A DNA stretch of 64,000 nt from Chromobotia macracanthus (taxonomy: Eukaryota > Chordata > Actinopteri > Cypriniformes > Botiidae): positions 930,001 to 994,000 of the forward strand of contig JAZGTH010000040.1 of the NCBI GenBank assembly GCA_036877525.1, written 5' to 3'. The position numbers and the translations under genes are program-made. The notes under the pieces were generated by a model. That model was not told the DNA's origin. It saw nothing but the letters and a program-made list of their open reading frames with translations, and made no database searches. This document shows positions 14,505-26,500 of the stretch, in pieces. Each line of letters opens with the position of its first letter. The first letter of the stretch is position 1.

Positions 14505-17500
14505 TGCTTTCAAAACATTACTTAAATATTGCATCAAACTGTTTTTTTCTGAGTGGTCTGACAAGCCATCCTCTGCTTCAAAAATACAGTGTGTTTCTCA
14601 TTCTGTATCTTAAGCATTAAGTAACTTTATCAGTATAGCAAATCAAGAACCTGTTTCTGTATTGCGGTTCTTTGTTTATAACAAAGATCTTATTTTTCAA
14701 TTAAACTTTTTACAGACTCTAATAGACATTAAATCAACAACTATTGTACATGTGTGACAATTTACATGTGTGTGTATAGGCATCTTACCTTCAGTGTGGA
14801 GATGACTTCATCGCTCTTCTCATTGGGGCTGGTGGTGATGGAGTAGCGAGGGTTACGGTCAGGGTCAATGACAGTGTCGCCCCGCTCCCAGCGGATGATG
14901 ATGGGATACTCACCACGGGCAGTGCAATTTAACTCCTTGTTCTGACCCTTTATGGCCATGGTGGTATTGGGGTGGGACGTGATCATTGCTGGAACTGCAG
15001 GAGAAGGAAATATAAGTGGCAAGAAGTAATAAATAAAATAAAAGTGAATTTTAAAGGAAAACCATCCAGAGGTCAGTGGAACATGAACCCGACACCTGCT
15101 ATTCTGGTGAGCATTACTGTGTGTCTTTCTCTTTTTCACACTCTTTCACACTCACTCACTCATCCTCAAGTAACTCCTTTTTGGCGCTGCCCTGCACAAA
15201 CACACACAATATCGATCTGAGGAGGGTTCCGCTGTTTTGTTTTCATCACTTATTCATTCTCTCCTCTTCCAACGAGTGAAACAGATAGAATTGAGGGAGT
15301 CAGAACAGAGGAATGATTTAATCAATAACACAAACACTGAATCAGAGAGAGAAAGAGAGAGAGAGAGACATACCCTGTTAGACATGATAAGAAGTGGGAT
15401 CCTGTAAACACAAAGCTGCTGATAGCCACAGGCTTCACATGAATATTCTAGTCATCTCTTAGTAAGTAACATCACACAGTAAGTCAAATTTATTCTACCA
15501 ATTCAACGTATTACTACCCTGAAGTTACCATTATGAAAACTCTCAAGAAATGACATTGTCATAATTCACCCCAAAAATGTATACAGAGAAAAAATAAAGG
15601 CAAAAATATACAGTAATTGTATTTTGCATTACAAAATGTATTATTAGAACCATTTTCGTCACTGCAATAATAATATACTCTAAATAAAAAAGAATGGTTA
15701 TATGAATAGTATTTACATTGCAAGACACATTTTTTATAGTACAATTGTGTTAAAGCATATGTTATACAAGGTGCCTTCATAGGGTAATTCTTGATAGGAT
15801 TATTGTAATTTATATTACAATAATCAGAATTATATTTGTTTCATTACAGTAATGAGAATTTTGGGGGAAAATTATGTCATGAAAATAATCTCACAATACA
15901 AAATTAGGTCACAAAACAGGCTTACTTTTCCTTAGAAATTTCTCATTTTTAATTTGATTTGTTGTGAAATATGGCATTACTTTGTGAGGAGGCAGAATGT
16001 TCTGCCTGTGTTAATGAATACACCCGTTCATGTTAGTTTCAATGTGTCCTGGCTGTAACTCAAGCCTGGGGCAGTGCTGTGTGGACGCGAGTTTTCTGCA
16101 CTCTGCATTTATGCATGAAATCAATATTATGGATGTGAGCAGAGCAGATTGTGTGTCTGATCTAACGATCAGTCATGAGATGGCCGTACAGATTCTGTCG
16201 TAATGTTCTGTTCAACTAAATGAGCTTGGATCAAATCTGTTGTTTTAATTCCCTCTGTCTTATCAACAGTGCCTCACTAACAGACGCACGTGTATACTGA
16301 CAGTTTATGACTGATATATTGTAAGTTGGGTCGTTAGGTTGAATGACAAACTGTGACAGGTGCAGGTATATGTGTGTTTTGTGTTTGTAGGGGTGGTGTG
16401 CATGTGTGCCCAGCCAAGCATCTCGGACCCTTCCCGCAGGCATCAGTCTGAGACATAAAAGCCCATCTGAGGGCCCTTCTTAAACAAAGACCTCAGACAC
16501 GCACCAATACAATACATCACAACCAATAGAGGTCAAACAGCATTTGAAAATCCTGCTGTGTCTGGACTCCAAAAATACAGTTTAATTTTTTTAAACTGTG
16601 CACTATCCTCTTATACTTAAATAATGAACACAATACAGACAACTGTATTTTCAGAAAGGATGTGATAACAGATACCAATACATTATGTTGGTTTATTGAT
16701 TTGTCCTGCTCTGTTCACATCAATGAATGTATCTTTAAAACATCTGAGCTGATATTACATTACAGAGATGTGCATAAGAAGTCAGACGCACTTTTTACGG
16801 TAAGCATCATGCTTTTGCTGATGTCAGAACCCACTCCATTGCTGGCTTGACACAGGTAGTACCCTCGGTCCTCCTCCAAAACATGACGAATCAACAGCGA
16901 ACCATTAGACAGGATCTGGATACGACCTGTAAGCGGAACCGGGTGGTACTGCTGGGGGTTCCCAATACCTAAAGAGTCGTGATAAAGAGAATTTTGTGAT
17001 GCTAGAATCATAGAGCGCTTAGGAATAGATAACCAGGTTTGTGGTCAATCAAACCTCATGATAATCAAATGATGTTTTTTTCATTTGGAGAGAGGCTCTT
17101 AAGATACCTTTGGCATGCTTCCAGACAACTTTGGGTGGGGGGTAACCTTCCACAGAGCAGTTTAGAACTTCTGACTTGCCGTAGATCCCATCCTGGTTAT
17201 TGGGTTGAACCCGAAAACGAGGAGGAACTATGACAAAACAGAACATATTGTTTAATGAGAGGAGATAAATAAATTCAAGATTTTGAGATCAAATAAAGAT
17301 TAGTGATAAAAGATCAATGTGACAAGAGGCCATGATATTTCTGGTCTCCACAGTTCTTCTGTGAAGAATTCCTGTGAAACAACCATAACCCTTACTTATC
17401 CCTTGTACTGCAAAAGGGAAAGTGATAGGTTGAGTAGAACCATTTACAAGACAGTATTCCTACCCATTTTAGGGACCCTGTCTCTAAAATCTGATTGGTT

Positions 17501-20500
17501 GACAAGAAGTTTGATCCAGGATCCATGATGTTAAGACAGAAATATGGCCTACTTGACAAAATCGTACTTACCACTGATTTTGTCAAGCAGGACAAGTACC
17601 TGGATTAGTTGGTCCTGGGACAACATTTCTGTCAAACAAACATTAGGGCTTGTTGTAGCCCTAATCATTAACAACCTCAACAAAGGAAAATGATAGGTTG
17701 ATAAGTTAATCAAGCCCTATCTCTAGTTCTAAGCCTTACCCTAAAATCTGACTGGGTGATTAGAATATTGTTTCAGGACCAACAAGGATGTTGACCAAGC
17801 ACATATCCTACTTAAGGAAATCACATTATATGCCTCCTCTTTTGCTCACCTGTTACTATGAGCTGTCGCTCTGAACTGACAGTGGCTGCATCATTGCTTG
17901 CGATGCAGGTGTAGTTTCCATTGTGTTTCAGTGAGACTTTAGAGATCTGCAGGGAGCTCATGAATTCCTTGGTCTCGATGGTGACCCCTGATGTTCCTGA
18001 CACAATCTCCTGTCCATCCTTTCGCCAGGTGATCCGGATCGGCATGTCTCCAGATGACACCACGCATGCTATGTACATCAGCTTCCCAATGGAGGTGGGG
18101 GGGAAGTCAAAGGGCTGGATGAGCGGAGGAACTGATGGAGAACGAGAGAGAGATCTTTGATATTAATATTCAAACCCTTCTGTGACCTGCAATGTAATCC
18201 TGACCCTCATCACCCTCCAAAACTACACACACACATACACATGCTCTCATCCCACCCCTCCAGCCCATAATAGCTGCTCTAATTAGAGCCCAATTGGCAT
18301 GGGGAATAATGGCATTGCCATGGAAACAGAGGTGGGGGGCTCCATCTGAGACATCTGGGGGATTTAATCTGGGGCTCGTTAAAATTCAGCTAATTAAATC
18401 AGAGACATGACAAGACAGGCAGCACAGTATAGCGACTTCACACTGGAGTCAGTGTTCTGTTGTACCGGTACACACATACACATACACACATTCAACCATT
18501 CAATACTAGACCTCACTGCCTTCGTGCTAACTACTTCGTCCCCTTGTATAGGCACACATGGTGAAGATTCAAAACCCAACATTAGAGCGGCTTCCCTTTC
18601 ATTTACATTTAACATACCACAAATTACAGCCACATACACACACACACATCGGTAATTGATTAGTGGTTGTAATGCTGCAGCAGGCCTATAATCCTGCTAA
18701 TCAGAGGTTATCCGTGTTGTGCTTTCTCTAATGGGCAACAGTGGAGGGAAAGACCATCTATAAACTTCATCATCCGCCTACAAACACTTCCACCAAAACA
18801 CAGAAAAGTTTAAAAATGAACCATTCTACAATGGACATTGGTTTTGCATAGAGGAAGTTGTATGGTCATACAACTTTTCATACAACTATTTTCAGATTTT
18901 TAGTAGTAGTAAAACCTATTCACAAGACTAATCCCAAATATTCACTATCCCTCATAACTCAGCAAATGAACAATTAAAACAATAATGTTCTCAGCCTTTT
19001 AAAAAATATTGATAATTTCAGTACAATTTTATAGACCTTGTGTGAGAGTGTTAAGAAATATGCAGTGTTTTATAATTTTGCTCTAAATTATTTCATTCCG
19101 AAAACTGGTGTAACTAGGCCTATAAATCAGATGTAAACTGCCCCACTCACTTTTTCAAACAAAGTGGAAAGCAACTTTTTACTTTTAGTTACTTTTTAGA
19201 GGGTCCTAAAAGTCCCGCTAAAATCATTAACAGCAGTCGCTAACCTTTTACTGTGACGTAGACGGTCTGGCTAATAGAGAGCTGTGGTTGGATGAGCACA
19301 CTGCACAGATACGCCCCCTCGTCCATCCCCTTCTGCACATCGCTCAGCTTCAGTGTGCCGTTTTCATACACCACCTGACGATGGTTGTCTGGCAACAGCA
19401 TCCCGTCCTTATACCATTTGATAGAGTAATATGGGTAGCCAATCACACGACAATTAATGAAGGTGTTGCGACCGGCCACGGCTGTGATGTTCCGCATGGC
19501 CCGGATACTGGGAGGACCTGTGAGACCAGAGAAAAGAGAGAGAAAGAGATAGCAAAAAGAGGGAGAGAATATGGTAGGCAGAGAAAGAGTAACAGAAGAG
19601 GGTTCAAAGGGAGAACAAGAAAGTCATAGAGAAGGGGAGATGGAAAAAAAGTTGTTTTGGATAGATATTTGGGATAAAGAAGAAGAAATGTGGGTGGAGG
19701 AAAAGGAAGAGCGAGTGATGGAGAAGGAGGGGGTTAGAATGCCCTTGGACTTCACAGCAGAGATTGTGGTGTAATAAATGTATGTAATTGTGTGCATCTG
19801 AAGTTTCAATGTGTCTGGAATCTATAGCTATATAGTTATCTATAGCTTGGCAGCAAGGCACATAACATAAAGACTGTCATGATATAAATTCAGCCATTGG
19901 ATAAGGTGTGTTACTGCTTGTTTAGCTTAATACGCCAAGCCAAAGAATTTAATCAGATAACATTATGTGTGGCGTAATCTTAACAATAAAATCAAAACCT
20001 GAGGTGTTTTGGTAGGCACAGTAAAAAGAAATGTTACATCACATTTCAAATCAACATCCCAAAACACATATAGGATTGTGAGAGCAGAGGCCTTCAAATT
20101 GATTTCAGCAATGCTACACCATGCTAGTCTTCTAACCACTAACTCAAAGTTACTTTGAATAGCTTTTAAATGACCAAATAGCTATCATCACAGCCAACAG
20201 TACTTTTGTGGTCAACAATGTAAAGCACCATTACACTGACAGTGATTTAAAAGCTGGAGGTTGGCAAGTTGCTGTATTATTGATTGCTAGCAGGCGTTCT
20301 TAAACAGCTCCTGCATCCAGCTAGATCATAAGCTGGATAACATGAGCTCTACTGTCTGCATTTGTTGCTCCATTGTCTTCCATTTGTGTTCACTGCAGCA
20401 GCTGCATGAGGTTTGCTTGACTTTGATGCGTTGATAACGCTCTGTAAACACTCTAAATTATCGTAATAAAACATGCTTGGTTAATGCTACTTGCTGTCAA

Positions 20501-23500
20501 CGTAAACACCTGTTAAAGGGATAGTATACCTTAACATAAGAAAGTCTGCCATTATTTACTCACCATTGTCATTTCAAACCAGTATGCTGTATTTATTTAC
20601 AGGTGTCACCAAGACAAACCGGTGACAAGAACTGGCTCGAAGAAAGATTCATTCATAAATTGGACAAATCTTTTTTTAACAACTCAATGTTATCTTGATT
20701 TTGACTTAACAGCTCACTGCTATGAAGCATTTTTCTTTTTTCGTCTTTCCTGAAGTTTGTGCTGTAGTTGTATAGAAACAAGGGCAATTCAATCTCTTTG
20801 GTATTCTAAGGCAACAACCTAATATAGGTTTGGACTGACATGGAGTTGAAAGTATAATGACAGAATGTTCATTTTTGGGTGGATTTTAATGCAAATGTCT
20901 TATACAAATTCCTTTTTTCAATTTTACCAATAATACCAATTATTACAAAATTTGAAAAGGTTAAAATTTCATTTTTTTTAAGGAAGGAGTGAAGTCTGAC
21001 TTTCTTCAGGATTCTGCTCTCAGCTCACACACAAGGATGAATGGGGAGATGGGTGAATGGATGGTAGAACTCTGTGAAGATGTGAATGGCCAATGTCTGA
21101 AGATACAGAAAGCAGGAAACAGATAGACCAAAGGTTCTTAACTTTGGGGTCTCAACCTCACATGGGGTTGCCATTACTGTAGATGGGGTCAAAGGACATT
21201 TCATTGTATTGTATCCTTTTATGGTATATTCAAATAAAAGAAATTGAGGACAATGTTTTAAAGTCATAAACCAATAACAATGAAAGGTAAGTTAATTTTA
21301 AGAGCCAATCGCACAGGACACCTGCTTGCACTCAATTAAGATCTGGGAGCGCAACAAAATAGACCAAAATTCAGGGGCCTCAAGGCACAGTTAAGCTACT
21401 TTTAAGCCACAGTGTCTTCAGATAGCTCTGTTGGTGCGAGACTCTGATTACACAATTAAACTGACTACATAGGAAAATAGCTAAGTGTATTCTTAACAAT
21501 GTAATATATTACCTGTGAGTTCATAGTGCATAGCCTAATTCTTTATGTGGATAAGGGTTGCAAACAATTTGAAACCTAAAAAATGGATGATGGATCAAGA
21601 AGGGTTGAAAACTCCTGGAGTAGAGGAAGCTATTAATACAAAACAGAGAATGAAAGATGAATCAGGTGGGAAGAGGAACCAGAGGAATAAGACAGAAGGA
21701 CATTATAAAGGACATTATAAAGGTTTGGCTCAAAATGGAGGATGTTTCCATTTCTCAACGAATGTGTCAATGGGGCATATGGAGATTTTATGCACACATA
21801 TATTCTCCTCTAACATCCCACTCCTCATCCCAACCTTTCTCTCTTCTTCTGTTGCTCCCTCTCTTTTTCTCTCAGCTCAGCATGCATTGTGCTTTGAAGT
21901 CACCGCTCTGACAAGTCAACCCTGATGTATTATTCAAGAAGACTGTCGTGCAGTATCTCACTTCTCTCTTCTTCATAGTTATTCTCTCGCTCTCTTTCTC
22001 CTTCTCCCCATTTCTTTTGTTCTCCAACATAATATATGAATGTATGAACTTGGATAAAGATCCAGGCAGGAGGTGAGCGCTGCTATTGTGCTGTTCATGG
22101 GAAGAATAGGCCTGATTGCTCATGAGCATCTGTGTTTGTTAAATATTGTGTTGTGAAACTATCATCTCAAGAATAAATGACTGTGACAGATAGGAGCTCT
22201 GTTCCAAAACTAAGCGAGATGTCTTGCTGACTAGTGCTGACATTGGTGCCTTGTTCCTAAGGCAGCTTTGTAACCTTCATGGAATGGCATAAGTGACCGA
22301 TTTCAGAGGATTTGCATGTGAGACTCAATTCTCAGTTTCAATAAATTTATACAACTACAACACTGCTATTAAGATTACAAATGCACATTGAGGAACATTG
22401 AGTGAAATAATACATTTTTGCTAATTGATTATAATAATTGAAATGTGGCATAATCATAGAATCTTTTAAGTGCTTTTCAGGTTTATTTTTGATCACATTA
22501 TTGTTGCCCCATCCACCATTTCAAATTAATTGTTTTTACAGAGCAATGCAATAATGCAATGTTGCAATGCATTCTGGAATTGTCTTTTTCATCAAGGATA
22601 CATCCAATGCTACCTTAAAATGTTGTCAAAATGAATTATCTTAAGAGGCAGCATAGTTTTGAACAGTCTTCGTTTCAGGAAAGCACCTATTATGGCTTAA
22701 AATGCTGCCTATGTAGACAGCACACTAGGTTTCGGAACAGAGCAAGGGTGTGTGTCAAAGTCACTTCTGTCAGTTTGCATGAGTATGCTGTGGTCAGAGT
22801 GTATTAGTCAGGCGAGTGTTTTAAGACTGTATGAATGTGTCCATGAGCATTGGTATCACTCAATGTGTGTGTGTGTGTGACTGTGGATCACTGGCACAGG
22901 GTCTCATTCTCACGCCAATGATTGTTCTGGCATGTCTCCTTAAAGCAGACAGATATGTCATAACTGAACATTTCAGAGAAAGAGAGAGATAGAGAGATAG
23001 ACAGAGAGAGAGAGGCCTGTCAACACAACTCAGTATCAGCCCCAGTCTCAGTCGGCACGCCCACGAACCACCCACAGTTATTTTACTGACTGTCTGTTGG
23101 ATATTGCACACAGGACTGGACAGTACTTTCTTGATTATGCAAGCTGTAGCCCGATTGTCTGACGTTACACAACAATGATGGTGACAGTGTAACCATCAGT
23201 GAATTTGCCACAGATTGACAAGTAACTGGATATCCAGAGTGAGGTAATGAGTGAACTAGATATCCACAATCTCTGTCCAATCCTGTCCTCTCTCTTCTAA
23301 TTTCTTCTCTTTTCTTGTTTAATCTCCTCTGCCCAGAACTTCACCTCTCCTCTTGTCTAATCTTCTCTCCTTCCATACCTCTCATCTAATCTCCTGTACT
23401 CGCCTTGACTTTAATCTCCTTTCCTCTCTTATCTGCTCACCCAAGAACCTCCTCTCTTTTTCTCCTCCCTTTCTCTGTCTCTTCTCCTCTCTGTCTCTTT

Positions 23501-26500
23501 GCTGATGTGTCTCTATTCTCTCTGGCGTGAAGGCATGTCCTCACTGCCAGCTCTCCACTCTGTCCCAGAACAACCAGGATGCCACACGTGTGCCAGTCAG
23601 CCGGAGACACCAGGACAGAGACACCGTGTATGTGTGAAGAGAAGAACAAAGACTCAGCAGATGGAGACAAACAGGAGAGAAAGAAAGAAAGAAAGAAAGA
23701 AATGGAAGGATATCAAAAAAATGGGCGTATGAGCTAACGGTGGAGAAGAACGACGATTAGAGATGACAAAATGCACAGGTGACAGCACGGTGATGAACAA
23801 ACAACATGAGACACATCACCTACACACATCTAACCCGCCCACACAAACCACACACACGTGCAATGAGACTTGAGGAGGATCAGAGACAATGGTGTCTGGA
23901 CTTGGGATGAGGTGGAGGAGTTCAGGGGTCAGGGAGGTGGTGGGTTACAACTCTAAACATCTGAGATTGAAAAGTAGACAGGCACCTCTTACGTTTATGC
24001 GCGCTTGGTACTCGGCGCTACCGGCCGAGTTGCGTGCGGCGCAGCGGTACACGCCCCCGTCGCGGATCTGCGGGTTGGTGACGTTGACGTGCGAGACAGT
24101 GGAGCCGTCGGAGAGCGTGTACTGGCTGGCCCGGTGCGCCGAGTCCCGCGCTACCGGCTCGTCATCCAATGTCCAGGTGATGGTGGGGGGAGGGGCACCT
24201 TTGGCCGCACACATGAGAGAGAAAGGCTCACCAGGAGCAACCACGCGCTCGCTGAAGGACGAGACAATCCGTGGGGTGCCGTCTGAGAGAAAAAGAGAGA
24301 GAGAGACAACTTTGGAATCAAATGAAGGTGTACTGTTCAGATGTACACGTCACACCAAGTAGCTAAATCTTACTGTAATCTTTAAGATTACTGTATGCTG
24401 TATTATGAATTTTTTTGAAATATTACGTCAGTAATGTTGTTTTGCACCTGAACTGCATTGACGCAATACAGCAATAAGCATAAATCCTAGCTCCTGTTAT
24501 TCTATGGGGTGTTGACACTGGCAGTGATTTAATAGCTAGAGGTTGTCAAAATTGCTGTACTGTTGTTTGCTACTAGACCTCTTCATTACATTATCATATG
24601 CTATTTCGCAGTAGCATCTCTATCTGCGGGCCTATTAGTAGCTACACATTCTACCCACTCTTGTGCATTTGTATTTGTATTAGCTTTACATTAAACATCA
24701 AATATGTTCTGATTGGTTGTGATTTTGCCACTTCGTGCTGTATCTCACTTTGAAATGTAGACATAAAAATGAAGGTTACAGCAAATGCATCATGTAGTGC
24801 CTGCTTAGGACGCAGTCTAACTGGTTTAAATGTCCAACCTTGATGTCCAAAAATAACTGAAACAAAGAGTGAGAATCCAAAACCACACTCTATCCAGAAT
24901 TCTCCACTCACCCTCCAAGAGTATGATGGAGAAGTCTTGAGCGGTCTGACCCTTGCGGGTGGCGAAACATTGATACGCCCCTGAGTGTCTCTTCTGGGCT
25001 GCTGTGATAAAGAGTGTCTCGTTGTGGACTCCCTGGATGGAGAAGTGCTGGTCAGGAACAATGGGTTCTGTGTTGCGGAACCAGGAGACACTAAAGTGGG
25101 GCGAGCCCTGCACAGCACAGGACAGAATCACTGTGCTGCTGATGCCCGTCTTAAGGTTCTTGGGAGATAATGTGACTCTCAGTGGCTCTGTGAGAAACAG
25201 AAGGAAAGAGAGGGAGGTGTTTATGAAAGTTTTGAGACTACAATGACACTCTATATATGTACAGATATACAGTACAATTGTCCCATGACCTTCTGTAAGC
25301 AAGACAAAAAAACTATTTTACCTGTGAGAACTATAAAAGTATTAGATAAACAATTATCTAGCATAACTTTTGTAATATTAACTAATTTGAATACATTTCA
25401 ATTTTAACAAATTTTTAATAGATAGATAGACAGACAGATAGATAGAGAAAATGTCAGTGAGCAATAAGGCAGCTGGTGTTATGTGCTGGAAGCCCCTGTG
25501 TGTGTGATGGTGTGTGTCTGGGCATGTTTGCATGTGTGTGTGTTCCCTCCCCTCCTGTCCTGTCACAATCTGTGTGAGCAGACCGGTGTGATGTGCCCAG
25601 TGGCTAAACGTCCAAATGTCCACCCCACTTCTCCTGCCTCTACTCCTCCCAGTCTTTCACATTAAGACTCTAGCCAATTGCATCCCACTGATCTTAAGCC
25701 CCTCCCCTTGCCCACTGAAATACGCACATATAAACACTGGTGGTTAAGTAAGGTCCAGACTGGAGAAGCCAGAACAGAAACTCCTGTCTTCTCAGATCAC
25801 ATTCTCTAAAAGTTAACAGGAAGGTGGCAGTAGCCTACCACTATGCCAGCTTCACTTAAATACAAGTGGCTCTCACTTTTTTCCTGTCTCACCTCCTTGT
25901 AGAGACTCTGTTCAGTATTTCACTCACCCTTTGAAACAATTACACAAGAGATCTGGGGCCCTGCTTCACCTGGACCCATTCTATGGAGAAATCAGTCCAC
26001 AAACCGAAGTTGGAAATGGGCCTGCTCTTGAATGTCCTTCATCTTGCAGAGTTAAGTTCCAACTTCAACATGCCTTCCTGCGGAAGCAATTGCTAAAACT
26101 TGCCTAAGGTGCTTAGCTGGTTGGCTACACCAGCTAAGAACAGCAAACCTCCTTTCCAGCAGGGTTGTGATAGCCAGTCTGTTAGAAAACCTTGTGAGCT
26201 ACCTAGCTAGTCAGTGCCGTAAGGCATCATAGATGCGTTTAAGACAAAAAGACTGCTCTGAAAGCCAGGTAGCTCTTCCGTGACTACCTTGTTTTGGCCA
26301 ATTTATGAGGCAACTTCACAGATAAGATCTGTCATGTATAAGACAACCCAGAATTCATCGCATTTGAGTCACATTGCATTTGAGTCATTTTTAGTACCAC
26401 TATTTAAGTTGCTGGTGTTCTGTAGCCCAGATTTCTTAACTATTTTAACCAGCAGGACTCTTGGTCAGTCAGCTTTACTAAAAGGTCTAGATTGCTTTTT

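Larger units (their letters stand above)
19518..23985 (-). other. dscaml1 intron, Ig5 to Ig6 (4.47 kb)
   Basis: Largest intron between recognised exons. It holds a purine-rich tract (19,520-19,740), a dispersed repeat (20,231-20,340), MITE copies (20,513-20,889 and 22,196-22,743), a GA-rich stretch (22,977-23,013), a pyrimidine-rich tandem tract (23,279-23,530) and a GAAA run. No coding exon. Confidence 0.85.

Noticed and set aside
23889..24362. 157-codon + strand frame over the Ig5 exon
   Set aside because: Antisense shadow of a conserved CpG-rich coding exon. The minus-strand reading has clear Ig5 homology and splice sites.
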